Both the position numbers and the translations under genes were made by a program. A stretch of DNA of 29,274 bases, taken from assembly GCA_020428265.1 (NCBI GenBank), contig JAGQND010000001.1, positions 1 to 29,274 of the forward strand, read 5' to 3'. Positions 1-7,457 of the stretch are shown here, one piece after another (the stretch's first letter is position 1; the number at the start of each line of letters is the position of its first letter). Under the pieces are notes generated by a model. That model was not told the origin of the DNA and made no database searches. It saw nothing but the letters and a program-made list of their open reading frames with translations. The DNA is from Candidatus Saccharimonadota bacterium. Its GTDB lineage: Bacteria; Patescibacteriota; Saccharimonadia; Saccharimonadales; Saccharimonadaceae.

Positions 1-310
1 GGTTCTGTATTTTTTGAACGTTATCGTTGTCTAGCTTTATTATTTTTGAGTTTGTTGTAGTTACATCAACAATTTTGACAGACTGATTACCAAGAATCTG
101 CTTGGTTACGAGGTCCTGGAGCCCTAGACCGAAAGATAGCAGGAAGAAAATTGACCCAATGCCCACTACTACTCCGGACAAAGTAAGGAGCGTACGTAGT
201 TTTTTGGTAATGAGGTTGCGCCAAGCAAGGTGGAATAAAATCCTATTATGAATTGCTGAGTATTTACGCGTTGGTAATATTTTTATAACTGATTTAAGCT
301 TCTCACGCAC
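1..310 (-). CDS. MacB/FtsX-type ABC transporter permease, N-terminal part (cut by window edge)
   Basis: The first 103 codons of a permease are visible. It would pair with the ATPase encoded just upstream, in a complex that uses ATP to move a substrate or act mechanically on the envelope. A GTG start at 308-310 overlaps the stop of that ATPase gene and is preceded by a GGAGGT Shine-Dalgarno with 8-base spacing, which fixes the start. The N-terminus is basic and includes RNLITKKLRTLLT, followed by one membrane helix at about residues 41-63. This arrangement (short cytosolic segment, TM1, then a periplasmic-type domain) is the usual beginning of MacB-type permeases. The remaining domain and the C-terminal helices lie outside the window. 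It is the third gene of an operon with the giant surface protein. The substrate is unknown. Confidence 0.8.
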   Translation of the reverse strand, partial: MREKLKSVIKILPTRKYSAIHNRILFHLAWRNLITKKLRTLLTLSGVVVGIGSIFFLLSFGLGLQDLVTKQILGNQSVKIVDVTTTNSKIIKLDNDNVQKIQN

Positions 311-1094
311 TCGTTTGTACCTCCGTTAGTGCATCTATGCGATTTTTTAGGTCGCGCATCATTTTGTTAGTTGTCTCACGAATTTGTCCTGATTGCATTT
401 CCTCGACGTTTCCATCGACGATGTGAATTAGCTTTTCGGCATATGGTAGATATTCCATGTTGTGAGTGACTAATATAACCGTACGACAGCTATCGATATT
501 GCACGACTGCAAAAGTCCCATTATGAAGCCACCGTTTTTGCTGTCGAGGGCGCCAGTGGGTTCGTCGGCGATTAAAAACGCTGGGTCATTAACCAGTGCA
601 CGGGCTACGGCAACGCGCTGTTGCTCACCACCAGACAATAGAAATGGTAGTTTTTTGGCATAGGTTTGCATGCCAACTGTTTCGAGAGCCTCGCGGGCCT
701 TCTTTTCGGCAGCCGCGCGTGTGTATCCAAAAAAATACAGTGGCATACATACGTTTTCCAGAACAGTAAGGCTTTTAATCCAGTAGTTAGATTGATATAC
801 GAAACCTAGTTCATTGGCACGAAAAGCCGCTAGTTCGTCTGGGGATAGGTCATAGAGGTTTTGGCCTTTAAAAGTCATCTTGCCGTTGGTTGGTTTTTGG
901 AGTCCACTAAGAACATTCAATAGTGTTGATTTACCACTACCAGACGCACCGTAAATTATATTGAAAGTCTGCTCATTGACTGTAAAGGACGCGTCTTTAA
1001 GCGGGGTAGCAGTCTCGTCACCGGCAACGAACGACACTTCGATATTTGAAGCTGTGATAAGTGGTTTGGATTTATCTCCTTTAGTTGGTTTCAT
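303..1094 (-). CDS. ABC transporter ATP-binding protein (MacB/LolD-like)
   Basis: This 263-residue cytosolic ATPase should power the permease encoded directly downstream. Every nucleotide-binding motif is present: Walker A GASGSGKST (49-57), Q-loop glutamine in VYQSN (about 101), signature LSGGEQQR (153-160), Walker B FLIADEPTGALD (173-184) and the H-loop histidine in LVTHN (211). The pattern is that of the MacB/LolD/FtsE class. The ATG lies 2 bases after the stop of the giant surface-protein gene, and the stop overlaps the permease GTG, so the three genes form a tight operon. About 30 residues past the usual core form a charged C-terminal tail with helix-like spacing. The family assignment is firm. 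The substrate cannot be read from the sequence, though the linkage suggests export, release or envelope handling of the giant protein. Confidence 0.9.
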   Translation of the reverse strand: MKPTKGDKSKPLITASNIEVSFVAGDETATPLKDASFTVNEQTFNIIYGASGSGKSTLLNVLSGLQKPTNGKMTFKGQNLYDLSPDELAAFRANELGFVYQSNYWIKSLTVLENVCMPLYFFGYTRAAAEKKAREALETVGMQTYAKKLPFLLSGGEQQRVAVARALVNDPAFLIADEPTGALDSKNGGFIMGLLQSCNIDSCRTVILVTHNMEYLPYAEKLIHIVDGNVEEMQSGQIRETTNKMMRDLKNRIDALTEVQTSA

Positions 1095-1096
1095 GT

Positions 1097-4000
1097 TTAG
1101 AATCCAAAAATTCCTTTTAGTGTGTTGAATATTACGGTTAGAATACTATCTGAAGCACGTCCGATGATTGCTGATTGTGATTCGCCTGTACCAGCGTTTA
1201 GGGTCTTATCACGGCTGATAGGTTGAACGCTATACACCTTGCTGGTGGGTAGGTCGGAAATAATCACAACGTGCTCAGTGCTTAGTCCAGTGTCTTCGGC
1301 GGATTTGTTAGGGAAGACTGTTATGTTTGAACCTTCCCCATAGGCAACCTGACTAGTTGCGGGCTCGTCGGTGTGCCAGCTCACGACTATTTGACCACGA
1401 GCCTCGGCGCCAACGCCACGAATGGTTGGTTCGACGGTTATTTCAGTTATAATTGGTGGTCGTGTGTCGAGCGCGGTGTGGAATGATTGGGTATCTGACG
1501 TCGCTAGGTTTCCCTCGCCGTCACGTGACTGTGCGATTAGGTTATACTGGCTGTCATCTTCTAGTCCACGGATGGTTATAACGTGGTGCGTTTCTAGGTC
1601 TGATTTTGATGAATCTACAAAACTTGAACCAACTTTGCCGTAACTAACGACTGATGTGGACGGAACGTTTGTGTCCCACGATACTTCTTGGGTACTAGTC
1701 GGCTCGCCGATTACGGGCTGGAATTTGAGATTGCTGATATGTGGACGGGCAGGGGTAGAGAATGAGAATATATTACCGTCATATTTATTACCGTCGACAT
1801 CGTAGGAAATTAACTTATAGAAGTACTTAGTGCCATCGTCAAGACCTGGCAGGTCGATTGAATAGGTTGATTCTGACAGGGCTGTGTTTACGGACTGGAT
1901 GCCACCAAACGCCTCTGACTTTCCGAATAACAAATCGATTTTAGATGCGTTCGATGACGTGAATTTAACTGTCGCACCATTTAGTGTTATGCGTGGAGTG
2001 GTGACTTCCTTGAGTGTTGGTGCGGGTGCGGTAGTAAAGGTGTATTCCTGGCTGGTTCCAGTATTGCCGTCTTCGTCGGTCCATTTCGCCACGTAGTAAT
2101 ATGTAGTGCCAGCTGCAAGGTTATCTAGGTCTATGACATGGGAACTAACTTGGTTAGAGTTGCCTACCTCTGATGCCGCGTAGTGTCCACTTGTTGTTCC
2201 TAGTGCTATTTTTGAGTCGCTACTTCGATCGGTACTCCATGATAGGGTGGCTTTTTTGGTGGTGACGTTGCTAACGGCAGGCTCTGCGACCATGAGGGCA
2301 GGCGATGTGAATTTACCAGTTGGGAATCCGTGAACAATAGTGCTGTCTGCGCTACAATTGTTGGTGTTGTCGCAGGCTTTTACGCGGTAATAGTATACCT
2401 GCTGCGATAAGTTTGCATCAATATACGTGGTACTGCTACTACTCCCCACAAATGCCCAGCCTGTAGTGCCGTCGAGCGATCGCTCTAATTTATAGCTAGC
2501 TATACCACCGCCTATGTCATCGGGCTGCTCCCAGGTCAGTGCTAGTCGCCAGTTGTTGGTTGACTTTACAGATACGTCTACTACGTCAGTGTTTTTAGGT
2601 ATGCCAGGTGCTGTTGTGTTGGCAGAGAACGCAACTGAAGCGAAGCTGCTGTAGTTGATGTTATTTGATTCATCTTTGGCTACTAGATACAGAACATTCA
2701 CACCGTGCTGTGTGGCGTATGGGCCAGACGGGAGGTTGGTCGCACCAGCGCTAGTGTAATTGCAAGTGCCTTCGCTCGGTAGGGTGTTTACAGTGTAGCA
2801 GTATGTCAGATTTGCGGCATCACCCACAAACGAAGCGGGGCGTGACCAGGAAAATCCAAATGAATTGGCGGTGTTTACTGCAGGGCTTACCGATAGGCTT
2901 TGTGGTTCCGACGGTGAGCCGTTGGTGTTGATTTTTAGGACGGCTGTAGCGAGAGTTGAGCTTACGTTGCCAGCGTTATCCCAGGTACGGAAGTAAATAT
3001 TATTTATTCCTTCCTGTAAGTTGTCGAAGTCAGGACTTGGAATCATGGTGTAGTTGCCACTGTTTGGTAGGAGGTCTGACATGCTGCCAGTGCCGTCGTG
3101 CGAAGCACCGTACCATGTTCCGCCAGAGCCTATTTTGTATTGCAAGCCGGCTAGCCCTGACTGGGCGTCACTTGGTGCACTAGGCCCAGACGTTAGCCAA
3201 GTGAGGGTAGCGGCTTTGTTTTTAATGAAACCTGAAGGTGCGGTAATGAACGCTGGGTTTTCTGGTGGGGTGTTGTCGAACTTGAAGCTGAATTGAGCTG
3301 TGGTTGCGCCTACGTTTCCGGCGTTATCAATAGCCGCAATGCGTAGGTAATAAGTGCTATTACTTGTTGCAAGTGGGGTAGACAGTAAGCCGCTTTGTGA
3401 TAGGTCTAGTTCGGTACCGCTGACTATAAACTGACAATGATTGCCAGTTGGCACTGGCGAGGTTCCTAGAAGACCTTTCGTTGTGGTTACGTCGGCTGTG
3501 TTGTCGGTACCTAGGTATGCGCAGTAAGAGTTCACTCCAGACTCGCTATCTGTACCTGCAGTCCATGTGAAATCAGGGGATCCGCCGTTAGTCCAGCTGC
3601 CATTAGCAACACTACTGCCGCTTTTGGCTTTAAACATTTGAATGGAGCTTGGCGGCGTGGCAGGCGGCGTGGTGTCGGCAGTAGATGTGACGGAAACACT
3701 AGTGAGTTCGACTAATTGGTTGCCGTCGCCAGTAAGTACGGCCTGCCATTTGAGACCGCTGAAAGTTACCGGTAGGGTGGCGATGTGTGCGTTGATATCG
3801 GCGGTGTTGTTTGAGTGGGTTATGTCGGTAGATTCTGCCCAGGTTGTGCCATTCCAATATAGCCATTTAGTTCCGTCATCAACTGAGAACCGGTAAGTTA
3901 TACTACCGCCATTGGTGTTTTCGATGGGGCTAAATGTTTTCCATTGCCATGCGTGTGTTGCCGGGAGGGCTGTGTTTAAGGTTAGTGTGCGTGAGCCGAT

Positions 4001-7000
4001 GTAATATGGTTTCGTAGTTAGGTCGCTTCGGGCAACATCACTAACACGTACCTCATCTAAGAGTCCATCAAACACACCAGGGGCCTTGCCGGCCTCGCGA
4101 CCACCATAAGATGTACCGATTAGCAGCGGACGATTACCGTCTGGTATGGTTATGGATTTATTGACTTGGTTGTTCTGGACGCCGTCGATGAAAAGCTTAG
4201 CGGTAGTGCCGTTGTATGTAGCGGCTATGTGGTGCCAGTTAGTGTCGAAGCTTGACTGTGCTGACTCAAGATAGAGGTTGTCACCCCAGGACCAGATACG
4301 ATTATCAGCATTTGCGGTAAGCCCTGTGCCGACGTATAGCCTGCCCTTATATGGACTGAACGCGGCTACTTCTTCAATTGCTGAAGTCCAACCACCATTC
4401 ATGCCGTTACCACCAATTTGCTCCCATGTGCCGTTGTGGTATCGCCACACGTCACCGTAGCCGGTTGCACTACCCAGGCCAGCATAGAGGTCACCGTTAT
4501 AAACTGCCATGGTTTTGACACGATTACGACTGGTTGCTGGCCAGCTGGAATTAACTCCGTCACCACCTATCTGTACCCAATTTGTGCCGTTATATTCCCA
4601 CACGTTAGCGGCACCTAGCGCAGTACCTAGCCCAGCATAGAGCTTTCCATTATATGGAGTTAAACTCTCAACTGTAGCTGCTAACCCTGAGGCCCAACTA
4701 CCCCTAATTCCATTACCTGCAATTTGCGTCCAGCTCGTGCCGTTATATTCCCACACCAGACTGTCGTTGAGTGAATCACCTAAGCCTGCGTAGAGCTTGC
4801 CGTTTAAAATTGCCATGGACCGTACGGTTTCTAGACTACCTGCAACGTTGTTCCAGCTACCTTTTATGCTTGCGCCACCTGCAATTTGCGTCCAGCTCGT
4901 GCCGTTATATTGCCAAACTTCACCAGCGCGTGTTCCGGTTCCCAAACCAGCGTACAGATAATTAGAATCTGCGGCCATAGACACAACCGTTCCGTATCTG
5001 TTAGCAATAAATGGCCAGCTGTTGTTGAGTCCAGCGCCACCTATTTTTGACCACGTAGATCCATCCCACTTCCACACCTCAGCGTCATTATTTGTGGTGT
5101 TCTGCGTGGTACCAAGACCAACATATAAATTACCACCGTAGCTAGCCATACTATACACGCCTTCGTATTTGTCGGCTTGCCAGCTGTTTTTGTATCCAAA
5201 TCCGCCAATTAACTGCCACGACGAACCGTCGAATCTAAACACTCCAGCGTCGCCCACCGTGTTGCCCATGCCGGCATATAGGTAGCCGCCCTGCGCCTGC
5301 ATAACTTGAACTTCCTCGAACCTTGTGTATCCCCAGCTACCGTTTAGATAGTTGCCGCCGATGCGCGTCCAGTTGGTACCATCATAAGTGTATTCGGTAC
5401 CAAATCCGTTAGCATCGTACAGCCCGGTGTAAAGTTTGCTGTCGGCGAAGAGTAGGCTATAAACTATATCGCCATAGCCCACAGGGTAGTCGTTGCTGCC
5501 ACCCGTACCACCAATTTGTGTCCACGTCGAACCATTCCATTTGTAGATTTTTCCTTTACCGTTATTATATCCGGTACCGACATATATGTTAGTACCGTCG
5601 GATTCCAGTGAGTAGATAGCTTCAAGTGTAGCGGGCCAGCCGTTTAGTCCTGCGCCACCTATTTTAGTCCACGCGGTTCCGTTCCAGCTCCACACTTCGG
5701 CGTCGCCAGAACTGTTACCCGTGCCGGCGTAAAGTTTACCATTTGCATATTTAATTGCATAAACCATTTCGTATTTACTAGCAGCCCAGCCGCTGTTTAG
5801 GCCATCGCCACCAATTTGCGTCCAGGTGCTAGCACCATTCCAGCGCCACACATCGCCGTCGCCAGCGTTGAGTCCCATACCCATGTATAAATTAGTACCG
5901 TCGTCGTCGATTGAATATACGTTTTCGTAGCCTGCTGGTATCGTACCAGGTACGGTGTTGCCGGCTACTAATGTCCATGTTGAACCATCCCATTTCCATA
6001 GCTGACCATAGTTAGTGCTACCACGAACTCCCGCATATAATGTCCCTTTAAAGAAGTGCAGTACATTCACATTGGTGGTTCCAACTGGGTTCCAACTACC
6101 GTTTAGCAAATCTCCACCTATTTTGCTCCAGGTACTGCCATTCCATTTCCACACCTCGGCGTCGCCGTAGGATTTTCCTAGGCCTGCATATATATTAGTG
6201 CCATCTGTTGCAAGAGTATTAACCACTTCGTAGGTATTGGCGTCCCAACCGTTATTTAGTGTTGGGTAGCCACCACCAATTTGCGTCCAGTCTGTACCAT
6301 TCCATTTCCACACTTCGGCATCACCTACGTCTATACCAGTACCTATGTATATATCAGAGCCCATTTTAACCTGCGACATGACGCCACGTTTACCATTGTC
6401 GTCCCAGCCGCCGTTAGGTGAGCTACTACCACCAGCCGATAATGTCCAGGTGTTGGCATTTTGGTTAGCTAGTTCGTACACAACCTTGCCGGTTTCGTTG
6501 TCGTAGTAGAGCTGGTAGTCGCCCCTGTCCAAGATTGGCCGGCGTTGAGCATCGCTGTTTGAATTGAAGTTGTGGTTAAGTTTGGTCCATGATTCTAATG
6601 TGTTGGACTGCGAAAGCGCGAGTGAGCTACTGCTTGGTGTTGCGGCTCGAGAATCGGTACCGTTGAATGACAATGCGTTGTTTAGCCTACCGAACATAAA
6701 TGAAGTGTTTGACAGGGTAGAAGTGTTGGCATTAAGAGAACTATCGGCTGTTGTTGAGCCGCTTGTTTCATCGAAATGGTAAAGCGCGCGCGTGTTGGTG
6801 TCGGATAAGTAGTTTTGTGGTGAAAATTTTGCAGAATTTGCTACGACAGACACGCCGTCCTGTGCGGTGTAGTCAGATTGGTTAGTGAAATCCCATGTGG
6901 TTGTGATGTCTGACGCAGCTCGTGCCGCCTGGTAAGCACCAAAAACCACAACACCGACTACCAGTAAATATGCAGATAGGACACCAGTGTGTATAAGACT

Positions 7001-7252
7001 GTGGTATTTTTTACTATGCCATTTGCTATACCACGAATATTTGGCGGTTAACTTTTCATGGGGTCGTTTAGCTATTTTAGTATGAGTCTTTTTTACAACG
7101 ATTTTGGTTACTTTAGCCGTTTTTAGTACAGGCTTTGCGGACTTAAATGCAGCTGATTTTATGTGAGGTTTTGCGCGACTAGCAATAGCTGAGGTATGTT
7201 TAACTACCTCCGTTTTTACCCTCTTAATATTTATATTTCTCTTCTGGGTCAT
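1097..7252 (-). CDS. Giant membrane-anchored surface protein: split LamG domain, 14 propeller-type repeats, FN3/Ig-like modules
   Basis: This is a probable surface adhesin of 2051 residues. Numbering is from the ATG at 7252; GTG codons at 7273 and 7267 are alternative starts. Residues 1-90 are strongly basic and cytosolic. One membrane helix follows at about 91-110, so the rest is outside. The first half of a LamG/concanavalin-like domain (ALYHFDETSG) is at about 153-263. Fourteen repeats of about 50 residues with W.W.IGG and LYAGLG/VWKWNG cores fill about 267-983. The second LamG half (WHHIAATYNG, LFIDG, LLDEVRV) follows at about 984-1090. The remainder holds about eight FN3/Ig-like modules, counted from recurring D..GN motifs, some resembling the purple acid phosphatase N-terminal fold. 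The C-terminus is a short hydrophobic tail; no LPXTG motif is present. Paired cysteines in the extracellular part suggest disulfides. The ligand is unknown. Confidence 0.85.
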   Translation of the reverse strand: MTQKRNINIKRVKTEVVKHTSAIASRAKPHIKSAAFKSAKPVLKTAKVTKIVVKKTHTKIAKRPHEKLTAKYSWYSKWHSKKYHSLIHTGVLSAYLLVVGVVVFGAYQAARAASDITTTWDFTNQSDYTAQDGVSVVANSAKFSPQNYLSDTNTRALYHFDETSGSTTADSSLNANTSTLSNTSFMFGRLNNALSFNGTDSRAATPSSSSLALSQSNTLESWTKLNHNFNSNSDAQRRPILDRGDYQLYYDNETGKVVYELANQNANTWTLSAGGSSSPNGGWDDNGKRGVMSQVKMGSDIYIGTGIDVGDAEVWKWNGTDWTQIGGGYPTLNNGWDANTYEVVNTLATDGTNIYAGLGKSYGDAEVWKWNGSTWSKIGGDLLNGSWNPVGTTNVNVLHFFKGTLYAGVRGSTNYGQLWKWDGSTWTLVAGNTVPGTIPAGYENVYSIDDDGTNLYMGMGLNAGDGDVWRWNGASTWTQIGGDGLNSGWAASKYEMVYAIKYANGKLYAGTGNSSGDAEVWSWNGTAWTKIGGAGLNGWPATLEAIYSLESDGTNIYVGTGYNNGKGKIYKWNGSTWTQIGGTGGSNDYPVGYGDIVYSLLFADSKLYTGLYDANGFGTEYTYDGTNWTRIGGNYLNGSWGYTRFEEVQVMQAQGGYLYAGMGNTVGDAGVFRFDGSSWQLIGGFGYKNSWQADKYEGVYSMASYGGNLYVGLGTTQNTTNNDAEVWKWDGSTWSKIGGAGLNNSWPFIANRYGTVVSMAADSNYLYAGLGTGTRAGEVWQYNGTSWTQIAGGASIKGSWNNVAGSLETVRSMAILNGKLYAGLGDSLNDSLVWEYNGTSWTQIAGNGIRGSWASGLAATVESLTPYNGKLYAGLGTALGAANVWEYNGTNWVQIGGDGVNSSWPATSRNRVKTMAVYNGDLYAGLGSATGYGDVWRYHNGTWEQIGGNGMNGGWTSAIEEVAAFSPYKGRLYVGTGLTANADNRIWSWGDNLYLESAQSSFDTNWHHIAATYNGTTAKLFIDGVQNNQVNKSITIPDGNRPLLIGTSYGGREAGKAPGVFDGLLDEVRVSDVARSDLTTKPYYIGSRTLTLNTALPATHAWQWKTFSPIENTNGGSITYRFSVDDGTKWLYWNGTTWAESTDITHSNNTADINAHIATLPVTFSGLKWQAVLTGDGNQLVELTSVSVTSTADTTPPATPPSSIQMFKAKSGSSVANGSWTNGGSPDFTWTAGTDSESGVNSYCAYLGTDNTADVTTTKGLLGTSPVPTGNHCQFIVSGTELDLSQSGLLSTPLATSNSTYYLRIAAIDNAGNVGATTAQFSFKFDNTPPENPAFITAPSGFIKNKAATLTWLTSGPSAPSDAQSGLAGLQYKIGSGGTWYGASHDGTGSMSDLLPNSGNYTMIPSPDFDNLQEGINNIYFRTWDNAGNVSSTLATAVLKINTNGSPSEPQSLSVSPAVNTANSFGFSWSRPASFVGDAANLTYCYTVNTLPSEGTCNYTSAGATNLPSGPYATQHGVNVLYLVAKDESNNINYSSFASVAFSANTTAPGIPKNTDVVDVSVKSTNNWRLALTWEQPDDIGGGIASYKLERSLDGTTGWAFVGSSSSTTYIDANLSQQVYYYRVKACDNTNNCSADSTIVHGFPTGKFTSPALMVAEPAVSNVTTKKATLSWSTDRSSDSKIALGTTSGHYAASEVGNSNQVSSHVIDLDNLAAGTTYYYVAKWTDEDGNTGTSQEYTFTTAPAPTLKEVTTPRITLNGATVKFTSSNASKIDLLFGKSEAFGGIQSVNTALSESTYSIDLPGLDDGTKYFYKLISYDVDGNKYDGNIFSFSTPARPHISNLKFQPVIGEPTSTQEVSWDTNVPSTSVVSYGKVGSSFVDSSKSDLETHHVITIRGLEDDSQYNLIAQSRDGEGNLATSDTQSFHTALDTRPPIITEITVEPTIRGVGAEARGQIVVSWHTDEPATSQVAYGEGSNITVFPNKSAEDTGLSTEHVVIISDLPTSKVYSVQPISRDKTLNAGTGESQSAIIGRASDSILTVIFNTLKGIFGF
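4300..6455 (-). repeat. 14 tandem beta-propeller-type repeats in the giant surface protein
   Basis: Fourteen consecutive units of about 49-55 residues can be aligned by eye. Each has a [ST].W..IGG strand, a G.W or SW turn, a hydrophobic strand ending LYAGLG or IYVGTG, and a closing VWKWNG-type strand. Fourteen is twice seven, which would fit two seven-bladed propellers (inference). Units 11 and 12 share a 35-base exact DNA match (4715-4749 and 4877-4911), one period of 162 bases apart, indicating recent duplication or gene conversion. The limits are approximate. Confidence 0.8.
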
Positions 7253-7286
7253 ATGGTCAATTCGCACCCTCACTCAGGTCTAATAC

Positions 7287-7315
7287 AGAATAGCATAAGT
7301 GGTATTAAGACACAA
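7287..7315 (-). promoter_or_regulatory. Putative sigma70-type promoter of the giant-protein operon
   Basis: Read on the minus strand, TTGTGT (7310-7315) is followed after 17 bases by TATTCT (7287-7292), with TGC just before the -10 (extended -10). Transcription would begin near 7280. That puts the GTG at 7273 almost at the 5' end and the ATG at 7252 about 28 bases in. The assignment rests on matches to consensus only. Confidence 0.45.
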
Positions 7316-7381
7316 TAACGCTTAGCGGACTTAAATTGGACTGAATAATTTGGATATTGTTAAAAATAAGGGTGTTTAGTG

Positions 7382-7410
7382 GTGAAAATTAACACAAATA
7401 CATGTATAGT
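7382..7410 (+). promoter_or_regulatory. Putative promoter of the metallophosphoesterase gene
   Basis: GTGAAA (7382-7387) and TATAGT (7405-7410) are separated by 17 bases, in the 205-base gap between the divergent genes. A Shine-Dalgarno AAGGGAGA lies at 7446-7453, five bases before the ATG at 7458, and supports that start. The -35 is weak (4 of 6 consensus bases). Nothing else is evident in this gap besides the opposing promoter. Confidence 0.4.
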
Positions 7411-7457
7411 AAAAGTAAATAACAAATGGTGGGCGCAACGACTTAAGGGAGATAAGT

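Noticed and set aside
1..302. Non-coding region at the window start
   Set aside because: The minus strand holds an open frame with a GTG, a Shine-Dalgarno and a MacB-like N-terminus.
1097..1200. Sortase LPXTG anchor at the C-terminus of the giant protein
   Set aside because: The end is a short hydrophobic ILTVIFNTLKGIFGF with no LPXTG and no basic tail; the anchor is the N-terminal helix.
2956..4965. Several plus-strand frames of 60-84 codons opposite the giant gene
   Set aside because: They are antisense shadows without ribosome binding sites or recognisable protein features; the minus-strand repeats explain the openness.
4300..6455. Repeats as a CRISPR or non-coding tandem array
   Set aside because: Units are diverged at DNA level, keep a single open reading frame and differ mainly as protein repeats of about 50 residues.
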